Assembly (NCBI GenBank): GCA_905221605.1 | Contig: CAJNDS010002096.1 | Location: forward strand, 305,001-369,000 | DNA length: 64,000 nt | Direction of reading: 5' to 3' | From: Symbiodinium natans | Taxonomy: Eukaryota; Sar; Dinophyceae; Suessiales; Symbiodiniaceae | Shown: positions 39,501 to 45,617 of the stretch, piece after piece | Layout: the number at the start of each line of letters is the position of its first letter | How positions within the stretch are numbered: position 1 is the stretch's first letter | Notes under the pieces: generated by a model | The model's input: only the letters and a program-made list of their open reading frames with translations | Databases searched by the model: none | What the model was told of the DNA's origin: nothing | Program-made: the position numbers and the translations under genes

Positions 39501-42172
39501 GACGCTTGGTGGTTGACTACCGCCGTGTGAATGCCCGAATTAAGCGCTCCACGTACTATTGTCGGCGGGGTAGCGATGTGCTCGCCGCCGCAGTAGGTTC
39601 GGTTTGGTATACCTTCGTGGATGCGGTTAGTGGGTTTAATCAAATTAGGAACACCAAGCGTGCTCGCGAGGTGTTGGCCATTGTGGCAAGATCAGGGAAA
39701 TATCTCCCTGTCGGCCTCACCTTTGGCCCGATTAACGGCCCAGATGATTTCAACTTTGTGGTTGATAGGGCCTATGCCCCCGGCAGAGGTAGGCGCCTTA
39801 AGTATACTAAGGAGTGGATAGCCTACGTGGATGATCTTACTGTTAGGACGGGTAGGGTCATTGATGGGCAGTTTTTCACTGATGCCCAAGCCGAGGGGGC
39901 GGTGCGCGAAGCGTGCGCCAAAGGGGCAGTCGCAGCTCCGCAGAGCGCGTCGTCTGCTCTTGAAGCCTTAGGCGTTCGCGGTGCGCACAACACCAAGCGC
40001 GCGAACCATGACGCGGCGCGCTCAGACCAGAATCACCCCACGCGCGTTCTGATGCTCAGGATGTTGGGGCTGTTCGGGTGTTTCTGTGTTCAGGGCGGGT
40101 GTTTTTGGGGCGGGCCGTTTCCCAGGTCGCCGGTCTGCGGGCAGAAGGATTTTTCGTCGTTCGTCGCGTGCAGCTTCGTTCCTCTGTCTCGCAGCCAGTG
40201 TTTTGCAAGCAGGCCTAGAGGTTCGGTCCAAGGTCGAAGCAGAAGCCTTAGAAGCCTTAGAGCCCAGACCTTAAGGAAACTCCCCAAACCCCCGCCGCAG
40301 CGGTTCAAGTGTGTTGTAGAACCTAGGGTAGGTAGTCCCTCCCCGCGTTCGTGCCTGTGCACTGCGCCCCGCTGCGGGTCGCGACCAGACCGCGCGGGAG
40401 CGACCGATCGGTCGCCCGGACCTTCGTGGTCAACCACAAGGCCCCGCTGCGGGCCGTGCCCTGGCCGCGCGGGAGCGGCTGCCTACCACTACTGCACACC
40501 GGCCCCTTGCAGCGGGCCGTGTCCTGGCCGCTCAAGGGCGCGTCAGGTTTTCCTCGCCCATCGGAGGTCCAGCAAAGCCGCGGGCCTCAGTGCCGCGATG
40601 GGTGGAGGAGGGTCGAAGGGCAGGGGCAAGAGCAAGAGTCCAGGCCCTAAGGGCCGAAAGGGCCCGCCCACGATCGACGACGTGCAGCGTATGCTAGTCC
40701 GATGCATGCGGCACGGCGAAGCTGGTTGTAGAGGCCGGTTCGCTCCGGGCGGCCTCTACCCGGTTGATGAGTTGATCGAACAACTCGGCATCACCATCAA
40801 CCAGTACAACCAGGCGGTCGCGCACGACGCCAACCAGCGGAAACCGAGGTTGGATACCTCGTACGCTGGCTACTTGCGTGCCTTCCAAGGCCACTCGGCC
40901 GATTGCGGCCATCCTATGGGATTCATGATGGAGGGCCTAAGTGAGACCGCCATCAACGATCTTATATATCGGCATGGCCCGGCCATGTGGCACGGCACGG
41001 ACTTGCATGTCGTGCCGAGCCTGATCGAGAATGGCTTGGTCCCCGGCGGCGGGCCGGGAGGCCGCCTCGGGGTGCACTACGTCCTAGGGCACTGCCCCAC
41101 GCAGTGGGAGGACGGGAGACGCGGGTTCCGCCGCGGATCGACTTGCATAGTCGAGGTCCGGTTGGCGGTCCTGCGGGACGCCGGAGTGCCTATCTATGCG
41201 GGAGCAGATGGGGTGGCTCTCACTGGCCAGATTAGAGCCACCGGCATCTCCCGCATCTGGGCACTCCCCAAAGGCTCAGCTGTTTACTCCATCTTAATAG
41301 CTGAGTTAGAAGTGGATCGGTTGATCCAGCATGTCGACCTAAGGAGTTTAGGCGACATCAGTGCGGGCCCCCACCCGCCGTTGGGGCGAGGACCGAAACT
41401 GGGCACGGTCCAAGCGTCCCAAGCTGCTGCGGCCAGCAGTGGCGCGGCGAGCTCCTCGACGGTTGTGCTGGCCCCTGCGGGCCGTGTCATGGCCGCGGGG
41501 GCCGCCCGACCTGTTACCCCTCCTAAGGCCGCGCCTAAGGCCAAAGGGCGTGCTTCAGGGGCTCCTAAGACTTCGATCTTTCCAGCGAAGCCCAAGGAGT
41601 ATCCTAGGCGCAACGTCCCTGGCCCCAATGCCCTCGAGGCCGAAGACTCGCTCGAGGAAGAGGCAGCCCAAGAAGCTGAAGGTGTCGAGGAAGATAGTTC
41701 CAGCTCGGATCTTCCCGACACGCGGGCGCCCCAAGCCGCGGTCAAGGTGAAGGAGGACGAAGAGCCCGCTGGTGGGGCCCAGGCCGGGAGCATAGAGGAA
41801 GGAGTCCTCGAACTTGGCCAATCGGTGGTCAGCACCGCGAAGGAGTACCTCGCGCGGTCCGAAGCTCTTCTGAGAGCGCAGAAACTCCAGTCGAGAATAC
41901 TGGAGGTGGCGGGAACCGCGATGGTGAAGTTAGAAAAGATCACCAAGCGTGAGGAATCCCTCAAAACTCTGCGCCGTGGGGGAGAGAATCGGGCGGCCGG
42001 GGAAGGCGCCGACGGGGAAGAGGTGTCTGACGATGGTCAGGATGCCCCCGTCGAGCAGTTCCGCCAGGCCTTCAAGAGGCGGGACCGTCCGGTCCGCCCC
42101 GGCCCCAGAGGTGCCTCGCCCCGTGCGACGGCCGATGGATCAACGGGATCGACATCGGGTGGTGGGAGGTAG
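36542..42172 (+). CDS. pol: Pol part 2: integrase, methyltransferase-like region, RT fingers/palm, RNA 2'-phosphotransferase
   Basis: This frame is +1 to the previous one and open to TAG at 42,170. It begins within the integrase: GHRSAEVTVKLLERAVWW and CLAC complete the H2C2 finger whose first His is in the upstream frame. The core has Asp in VDCEGP, Asp in IRSDRGPEF and Glu in GANERVH, a DX35E spacing. A GPY/F-type module (GDRVVW then LTGPWRVLEV) is at about 37,390-37,500. Next comes a SH3/BAH-like looking stretch (GDRIAYRG, LGRVTQVD), then a region at about 38,180-38,840 resembling the degenerate methyltransferase-like domain of some algal retroelements. The RT fingers/palm is at 39,230-39,910 and a Tpt1/KptA domain at 40,680-41,330. 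The C-terminal 280 residues are Ala/Glu-rich with a coiled-coil look. About 39,950-40,597 translates into low-quality sequence and is probably spacer read through. Confidence 0.85.
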   Translation: MESLGHRSAEVTVKLLERAVWWPDLEKDVRTWVAKCLACIKGRSRPTKVEARAVKCGAETCWQEVSVDCEGPNREDREGHRYSLTYFDCLSHAVLLEPMRSLTHAEVRRAFVRCVLRSRTIPSLIRSDRGPEFKNALMAELSAMLGTEWRFSAPLRPCELGANERVHQEVQKVLGAVVRQVGASLSEAWSDWLVVAEYVIDNTPGPHGYTPRDLERSWSLALPLEKDVLRDALQFEPISDWARSQFKQFSELAAAVREHWTRSSEARAKLANRHRRTVDLKPGDRVVWNAPRARSEGAGRVPWKPGLTGPWRVLEVKGHRLTLEPVSMESGGTSSARRGPMEAHAEDCILVPADADGAESREPVVFEDDGTGGDGSSRPSLGQQVQGDAKQVEFTLTRRGRDFVLRLGDRIAYRGVGGGPKVCRLGRVTQVDAARAQVGVHRYLPDASGVRVRWQLAYIAEDGALTLSEGTRPAHEAVTVREIISKVDLNRDGVLAAASARKLDKGAYSLQDRTLERASRARTGVLSIREALADLLVAEPRVLQPRASPESGAVESWFRQYFLGGVADVLEVAWGDAVVSDAARRHGYRVVPAFVQGKQAYGITWNLAAEGHLEAFSGAVLRAEPKVLVIGLEGKNVPRAFLQLVVRCAQERTRAGAHVALHLQAQKGEWEPWRLEEWGALFGTLAEPRWPWAFVRADICQFARASGRDNLVESGALWLADFSLESVGLRCSRPDALGAVQHKHVGRAQADYNLIGAAFCASLQDLGLRGAEELCTAAVESFPATAGADSAAAAPQPSPVIPLPDVRSGEDLTPAERAELDKEVDKYAAEKEAFWRTKADAKDWDSVRADLEVYALAGEKVAEDPRRTEAYRDLVWSGLKIEPGPTRPGLTDADIAAVREVIRRKAAGFWVEDTTRTTVRKFAHDCIPTGPPVSSQPHSLRGESAQWVDDKLEEECKRGQLIRGSSAWGSAPFPTKEMPSYKRHRKRRLVVDYRRVNARIKRSTYYCRRGSDVLAAAVGSVWYTFVDAVSGFNQIRNTKRAREVLAIVARSGKYLPVGLTFGPINGPDDFNFVVDRAYAPGRGRRLKYTKEWIAYVDDLTVRTGRVIDGQFFTDAQAEGAVREACAKGAVAAPQSASSALEALGVRGAHNTKRANHDAARSDQNHPTRVLMLRMLGLFGCFCVQGGCFWGGPFPRSPVCGQKDFSSFVACSFVPLSRSQCFASRPRGSVQGRSRSLRSLRAQTLRKLPKPPPQRFKCVVEPRVGSPSPRSCLCTAPRCGSRPDRAGATDRSPGPSWSTTRPRCGPCPGRAGAAAYHYCTPAPCSGPCPGRSRARQVFLAHRRSSKAAGLSAAMGGGGSKGRGKSKSPGPKGRKGPPTIDDVQRMLVRCMRHGEAGCRGRFAPGGLYPVDELIEQLGITINQYNQAVAHDANQRKPRLDTSYAGYLRAFQGHSADCGHPMGFMMEGLSETAINDLIYRHGPAMWHGTDLHVVPSLIENGLVPGGGPGGRLGVHYVLGHCPTQWEDGRRGFRRGSTCIVEVRLAVLRDAGVPIYAGADGVALTGQIRATGISRIWALPKGSAVYSILIAELEVDRLIQHVDLRSLGDISAGPHPPLGRGPKLGTVQASQAAAASSGAASSSTVVLAPAGRVMAAGAARPVTPPKAAPKAKGRASGAPKTSIFPAKPKEYPRRNVPGPNALEAEDSLEEEAAQEAEGVEEDSSSSDLPDTRAPQAAVKVKEDEEPAGGAQAGSIEEGVLELGQSVVSTAKEYLARSEALLRAQKLQSRILEVAGTAMVKLEKITKREESLKTLRRGGENRAAGEGADGEEVSDDGQDAPVEQFRQAFKRRDRPVRPGPRGASPRATADGSTGSTSGGGR
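39230..39910 (+). other. Reverse transcriptase fingers/palm half, displaced
   Basis: RT motifs in order: IPTGPPVSSQPHSLRG (start of fingers), GQLIRGSSAWGSAPF, RLVVDYRRVN, motif A FVDAVSGFNQI with the catalytic Asp, YLPVGLTFGPINGPDDFNF (motif B) and motif C YVDD at 39,824-39,835. It stops about 25 residues after YVDD, at just the point where the thumb half at 33,559 begins. All catalytic residues are present, so this half is not visibly decayed. Confidence 0.88.
39950..40597 (+). other. GC-rich spacer with three hairpins between RT palm and phosphotransferase
   Basis: The frame stays open but the translation is Cys/Pro/Arg/Ser-rich without domain character. It contains hairpins at 40,374-40,393 (GCGGGTC/GACCGC), 40,449-40,468 and 40,512-40,531 (GCGGGCC/GGCCGC; the last extended by CCTTG/CAAGG), plus a perfect 14-bp palindrome CGACCGATCGGTCG at 40,401-40,414. 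It precedes an ATG at 40,598 that would be a natural start for the phosphotransferase. It may be a former intergenic region carrying an internal promoter or translation signal; this is inference. Confidence 0.55.
40374..40531 (+). other. Cluster of three covarying hairpins
   Basis: Copies at 40,374-40,393 (loop GCGACCA, with T-A replacing C-G in the upper stem), 40,449-40,468 (loop GTGCCCT) and 40,512-40,531 (loop GTGTCCT). Here they are read in a different codon phase from the copies at 30.5, 34.6, 41.5 and 43.6 kb. Confidence 0.8.
40598..42172 (+). CDS. Tpt1/KptA-type RNA 2'-phosphotransferase module
   Basis: Tpt1/KptA enzymes use NAD to remove a 2'-phosphate from RNA, classically the splice-junction phosphate of tRNA. 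ATG at 40,598 gives a Gly/Lys-rich basic leader, then family motifs in order: RCMRHGEAG with a helix-turn VDELIEQLGI; GYLRAFQGHS, whose Arg and His are conserved in the family; MWHGTDLHVVPSLIENGLVP; GGRLGVHYVL with the conserved Arg and His; VEVRLAVLRDAGVPIY; and GADGVALTG. The typical 200-residue core is complete at about 40,700-41,300. It is in frame with the upstream RT palm and may be made as a fusion or from its own start. The downstream Ala/Glu-rich region includes a covarying hairpin at 41,477-41,496. I know of no retrotransposon described with this enzyme, but could not check. Confidence 0.82.
   Translation: MGGGGSKGRGKSKSPGPKGRKGPPTIDDVQRMLVRCMRHGEAGCRGRFAPGGLYPVDELIEQLGITINQYNQAVAHDANQRKPRLDTSYAGYLRAFQGHSADCGHPMGFMMEGLSETAINDLIYRHGPAMWHGTDLHVVPSLIENGLVPGGGPGGRLGVHYVLGHCPTQWEDGRRGFRRGSTCIVEVRLAVLRDAGVPIYAGADGVALTGQIRATGISRIWALPKGSAVYSILIAELEVDRLIQHVDLRSLGDISAGPHPPLGRGPKLGTVQASQAAAASSGAASSSTVVLAPAGRVMAAGAARPVTPPKAAPKAKGRASGAPKTSIFPAKPKEYPRRNVPGPNALEAEDSLEEEAAQEAEGVEEDSSSSDLPDTRAPQAAVKVKEDEEPAGGAQAGSIEEGVLELGQSVVSTAKEYLARSEALLRAQKLQSRILEVAGTAMVKLEKITKREESLKTLRRGGENRAAGEGADGEEVSDDGQDAPVEQFRQAFKRRDRPVRPGPRGASPRATADGSTGSTSGGGR
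41477..41496 (+). other. Covarying hairpin after the phosphotransferase
   Basis: GCGGGCC, loop GTGTCAT, GGCCGC, flanked by CCCC/GGGG; reads GRVMAA in frame. Confidence 0.8.
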
Positions 42173-44397
42173 ACCCTCAAACCGCGCCCGAGCAATGGAG
42201 GCGGAGGTTTTCTGCCGAAGCGCTTGAAGACCAACAAGCGCGGGCGGATGCCGCGAGGCTTCTCAGCGATGAGGAACTCACTGAAGCCCTCCAGGCGGCC
42301 GAGGAGGCGCAGGCGGCCGAGCGCGCCAAGAAGCGAGAGCGGCGCCAGGCGGAGAAGGCGGAGCGCGATGACCACATCAGCGAAGCGCTCCGCATTGCAG
42401 GGTGGCAGTGCCCTAACTGCTATGAATGGAATCTTTCATTCAGGCAGCTGTGCTTTCGCTGCAGCACCCCTCTCCGTTTGGCAGAGGTCGTCTCTCGCGG
42501 GATCCCTGATCCGCGGCGTGGCGAAGAGAGGGACTCTGGCTCCGAAAGCAGCCAGGACGAGCTGGAGCACGAGATCCTTCTGGCCAATCTTGCGATGGAC
42601 CAAGAAACCATCCAACCTCTTCTTAGAAACAAACACAAGAAGAGGGGCGGTAAGCGACGTCGCGAAGAAGCGACGTACGGCAAGGGCCGCGACCCTTGGA
42701 GTGCTTGGGCAGATGCCCGTGGCAAGGGCCAGGGCAAGCCGAAGGGCAGAGGCAAGTCCGATGCCAAGGGCAAGCCCAAGGGGAGGGGCAGGTACGCCTG
42801 GGGCGCTTACGCCGCGGGCATAGTTGCCGCGCTCCAACCCCGCCCAAGCACAAGCTGGGTCCCAGCCTTCCCGTGCGGGTCGGCCCGGCCGCCGCCAAGT
42901 GTTCCGCTTCCGCGGCGGACCCCCTTTTTCCTGGGTCGCGGGCTCCTCAATCGGTTGATGCACGCCCTCAACGGGAACATCAACGGCTGGTGGGGCCTGG
43001 CGGCTGCAGCGTCGGCGCCGATTGCCTTGCAGTTGCACCGCGGGGCTGTGCATGTTGTCGAGGACTCCATGCACGCGGTTGCAACAATTTCGGCCGACGT
43101 TGTCGAGGAAATCGGTCATGGGGCCAGGCGGACCGTGTGGGTCGCCGGAACAGCCATCACTCTGGTAGTAGTGATCTTGTGCAGCGCTGTTCTGTGGTAC
43201 GTGAGTCGTGCCGTTGCCAATCGCATTGCGCATCTGCGACATGGCAACACCGCGGCCCCTGAGGCGCGGCTGTCTCAACTCCTTGGCTCTGAAGCGACGT
43301 TTGAGGTCGCGAGCACTAAGAAAGGGGTGACCCATAAAGTTTGGGTGCACCTCAAGGAGGAGACAGCTGCCTGTGGCTGTCGTGCTTACCTAGCAGAGGG
43401 ACGTTGCGGGCACTGCGATGCCGCAATGGACACCGCTCGATCCCTAGGGTTTTTGCACGCGGCCCAGCGAGGCGCGGGTTCTGCGCTCACAGACTCCATT
43501 CGGAGTACCGCCTCCGAAGCCCTAGCTAAGGGTAAGGTTGTGTTGGGTTTGGGGAACAGTGAAGGATGCTTCTCCCAACTTGCGGCCAAGAGCCGCGGGC
43601 TCTCCTGCTTTCAGGGGCTCGCGGGTCGTGACCTGGCCGCGGCCCCAGCAGATGGAGCGAGCGCAGCCCACGCACAGTCCGGCTTCGTGCAACGTGCCGC
43701 CACTGCCACTGTGGCGCGCACACCCAGCCGGAGGAACAAGGGCCCAGTCCCCGCTAGGAGTTCTCCAGTCAAAGAAGCGGAATTCCTTGCGGGCGGGCCA
43801 TACGTTCAGGCCGCCCAAACGCTGCTTGGGTCTGGAGCAGCAGAGGATGTGATCTACATCCGGGCGTACAGCTTAGATTGCCCATCCTGCATCGAGGCAA
43901 TCGAAGCGTCGCTTAGCAAGGGCGCAGGCGTTCGGATTGTCGCCGACATGGGACAATGCCACCGCACCAAACTGCAGTGGCAAGCGTTGAAACGCTTGGC
44001 GGCTGCAGGCGCCGAGGTGAAGGTGGGTTGCGGCACATCCGTGCGCGACGCCTATGCTCGCGACGGCCGCGGGGCTAAAGTAGGTACCGGTATCCAAGGG
44101 CTTCACCATGCCAAGGCCCTTTGCCTACTGCGGCCTGATGGCGCGGTGGTGCTGATTGGGAGCCTCAATTTTACCACAAGCAGCAAAGCCAATGCGGAGG
44201 CAGGGCTTAGGCTTGAGGTCGCCAAGACGCACCCGGTCGCGCAGTCCTACATCGAGGATTTCCAGAGGGTGTCGGCTGAGGCATTCTCCCTCGATGAGGC
44301 GGTCGCAAGGCGCCCTCAGTTGGAGCGAGCCAGTAGCTCCAACGTTGCTGGCAACGCCACTCGTGCCCCCAACACTGCTCCACAGGGTATCGAGTAG
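42031..44397 (+). CDS. RanBP2 finger, membrane segment, SWIM finger, PLD-like nuclease
   Basis: The frame is -1 to the preceding one, open from 42,031 to TAG at 44,395, overlapping it by 140 nt. From about 42,130 the translation is protein-like (INGIDIGWWEVDP), then a charged Ala/Glu/Arg coiled coil (42,230-42,390), then a RanBP2-type zinc finger at 42,403-42,462 (WQCPNCYEWN...CFRC). A Lys/Gly-rich linker follows, then a membrane span at 43,132-43,203 (AGTAITLVVVILCSAVLWYV). A SWIM finger CxC...CxHC is at 43,372-43,416. A phospholipase D-fold nuclease lies at 43,840-44,250: IYIRAYSLDCPSCIEAI, VRIVADMG, then H-A-K at 44,107-44,115 and GSLNF at 44,157-44,171. One HxK copy implies a dimeric enzyme, as in Nuc and the cardiolipin hydrolase/Zucchini family. 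Function in the element is unknown; RNA or DNA cleavage is the likeliest role. Confidence 0.8.
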   Translation, partial: RWSGCPRRAVPPGLQEAGPSGPPRPQRCLAPCDGRWINGIDIGWWEVDPQTAPEQWRRRFSAEALEDQQARADAARLLSDEELTEALQAAEEAQAAERAKKRERRQAEKAERDDHISEALRIAGWQCPNCYEWNLSFRQLCFRCSTPLRLAEVVSRGIPDPRRGEERDSGSESSQDELEHEILLANLAMDQETIQPLLRNKHKKRGGKRRREEATYGKGRDPWSAWADARGKGQGKPKGRGKSDAKGKPKGRGRYAWGAYAAGIVAALQPRPSTSWVPAFPCGSARPPPSVPLPRRTPFFLGRGLLNRLMHALNGNINGWWGLAAAASAPIALQLHRGAVHVVEDSMHAVATISADVVEEIGHGARRTVWVAGTAITLVVVILCSAVLWYVSRAVANRIAHLRHGNTAAPEARLSQLLGSEATFEVASTKKGVTHKVWVHLKEETAACGCRAYLAEGRCGHCDAAMDTARSLGFLHAAQRGAGSALTDSIRSTASEALAKGKVVLGLGNSEGCFSQLAAKSRGLSCFQGLAGRDLAAAPADGASAAHAQSGFVQRAATATVARTPSRRNKGPVPARSSPVKEAEFLAGGPYVQAAQTLLGSGAAEDVIYIRAYSLDCPSCIEAIEASLSKGAGVRIVADMGQCHRTKLQWQALKRLAAAGAEVKVGCGTSVRDAYARDGRGAKVGTGIQGLHHAKALCLLRPDGAVVLIGSLNFTTSSKANAEAGLRLEVAKTHPVAQSYIEDFQRVSAEAFSLDEAVARRPQLERASSSNVAGNATRAPNTAPQGIE
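43128..43145 (+). other. Covarying hairpin variant in the membrane-segment codons
   Basis: GCGGACC, short loop GTGTG, GGTCGC; variable pair A-T. Confidence 0.55.
43621..43640 (+). other. Covarying hairpin before the PLD domain
   Basis: GCGGGTC, loop GTGACCT, GGCCGC with one G-U pair, extended by GGGGC/GCCCC outside; reads GRDLAA in frame. Confidence 0.75.
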
Positions 44398-45089
44398 GCT
44401 GCGGCCAGTCGGCGCGGCGTGGTATGCATCCACGCATTATCAGAGCAGGCGTTGCAGCACGGCACGTTGCTTCGCCAACCTTTTGCATTTTCTTTTGCTT
44501 GACTGCGGGCGAAAAGCCGCGGCAGGTTGGAAACCTGCCCATTTTGCATTCCCCGCACCTTTCTCCTCCGCCCTGCCTGTGGCCCCTCGTGCTGAGGGTG
44601 CTCTTTTGCAGGTGCTGCGGACCGTGTCCTGGTCGCGGCAATGCGCTCGCCGAAGCGCGTGTGAGCTGCATTGCCTGCGGCACAAGCCATGTGCGCGGCT
44701 CTCGCTGAGTCCGGTAGCCCGTAGGGTAGTTCCAGATAGGTGAGTAGCCGTAGCCGTAGCTTAGGACCGGAAGTGTACAGTGTACCATAGTTTGTACCCT
44801 AGTCTGCGTACTGGCAGCTAGAGACCAGCTCGAGGATTCAAGAGCCTCGCCCACCAGCAAAAGGGTGAGGACCTCCTGGGAAAGGGTGGTTAAGGGCTGC
44901 TGAGGGTTGCTGTCGTCGTGCGTTCGTTGTGGTGGTGCGGGCTAGCGTCCCTGCCGCATGCCAATGCTCATGATGTGCGGACCACCATGGTCGCACGCGA
45001 CACCCTCGCCCTTCCCTTTCTGTGTTCAGCGCGAGTGCCTGCTGCACTCCGAGCTCGAGATGAGCTGGAAGCCTCGGCTGAGGGGCGAA
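44398..45089 (+). other. 3' non-coding region of the retrotransposon
   Basis: No convincing frame. It holds a covarying hairpin at 44,617-44,636 and a GTAGCC-repeat at about 44,743-44,760. A short purine stretch GAGGGGCGAA directly before the right LTR is a weak polypurine-tract candidate. Confidence 0.6.
44617..44636 (+). other. Covarying hairpin, 3' non-coding copy
   Basis: GCGGACC, loop GTGTCCT, GGTCGC; variable pair A-T, bulged G kept. Confidence 0.8.
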
Positions 45090-45386
45090 TGTGAGCAGGT
45101 CTAAGCACGCACGTTCCATGTGCAGAGCTGCCAGAACCAGTACTGTAGTTTTCCTTTGCATGTGTAGATTTGCAATTCGTATCAATGCCAATATTTTGGC
45201 TCAAGTACCGAGCTTGTGCCTTTGAGCACGGTAGAGTCGTACAGTAGCTCCTAGGTTGCTGTGCGGTCCGACCGGACGCACTCAGGCGTAGCTGCACAAG
45301 TGCTTGGACTCACGAAGTCGTAAAACAGCGTGACCGGGCTGTGATTGCATTGGCTTAGTGCAAGTCCAGTGCTGGTCGACTTCACA
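45090..45386 (+). repeat. Right LTR, 297 bp
   Basis: Same length and, by eye, same sequence as 29,033-29,329, with the spliced-leader match at 45,193-45,205 and the hairpin at 45,263-45,279. Identical LTRs point to a recent insertion or to recent gene conversion. Confidence 0.95.
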
Positions 45387-45390
45387 GTAT
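45387..45390. repeat. Target-site duplication, right (GTAT)
   Basis: GTAT directly follows the right LTR and matches 29,029-29,032. Confidence 0.6.
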
Positions 45391-45535
45391 ATGTATATGT
45401 ATGTATATGTATGTATGTATGTATGTCTTGATGGTATGGTAGGGTAGGGTAGGGTAGGGTAGGGTAGGGTAGGGTATGGTATGTATGTGTCCATGTGTGC
45501 AAGTATGTGTATGTGTGTATGTGTGTATGTGTGTT
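45387..45535. repeat. Compound microsatellite: (GTAT)n, (AGGGT)7, (ATGTGT)n
   Basis: GTATAT/GTAT repeats run to about 45,427 and continue the target of insertion. They are followed by seven AGGGT units (45,441-45,475), a G-rich pentamer close to telomere-type sequence, and then ATGTGTGT repeats. Confidence 0.9.
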
Positions 45536-45593
45536 TATAATATGCATTATAATATATATTTTCATGTATATGTTTTTTCTATATTTATTTAGA

Positions 45594-45617
45594 TGTGTGT
45601 GTGTGTGTGTGTGTGTG
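45594..45617. repeat. (TG)12 microsatellite
   Basis: Perfect dinucleotide repeat after an AT-rich stretch. Confidence 0.95.

Larger units (their letters stand above)
29033..45386 (+). mobile_element. 16.35-kb Ty3-type LTR retrotransposon with extra RNA/nucleic-acid enzyme modules
   Basis: The element is bounded by two direct 297-bp LTRs starting TGTGA and ending TCACA, with GTAT duplicated outside. Between them lie Gag, CCCH fingers, aspartic protease, RT connection plus RNase H, integrase, RT palm, an RNA 2'-phosphotransferase, a RanBP2 finger, a membrane segment, a SWIM finger and a PLD-like nuclease, all on the + strand. Ty3 affinity rests on the H2C2 integrase finger, the DX35E core, the GPY/F module and the layout of the RT motifs. 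The LTRs appear identical, implying a recent insertion, yet three frame changes interrupt the coding and the RT is split in permuted order. So this copy may be non-autonomous, or may use recoding. The accessory genes are part of the element because they lie inside the LTRs. Confidence 0.93.

Noticed and set aside
42224-42823. 199-codon Arg-rich frame
   Set aside because: It is a shadow of the RanBP2-finger frame, which shows a perfect zinc-finger motif here.
44743-44760. GTAGCCGTAGCCGTAGC as a spliced-leader start
   Set aside because: It shares only CCGTAGCC with the leader and is better seen as a short repeat.
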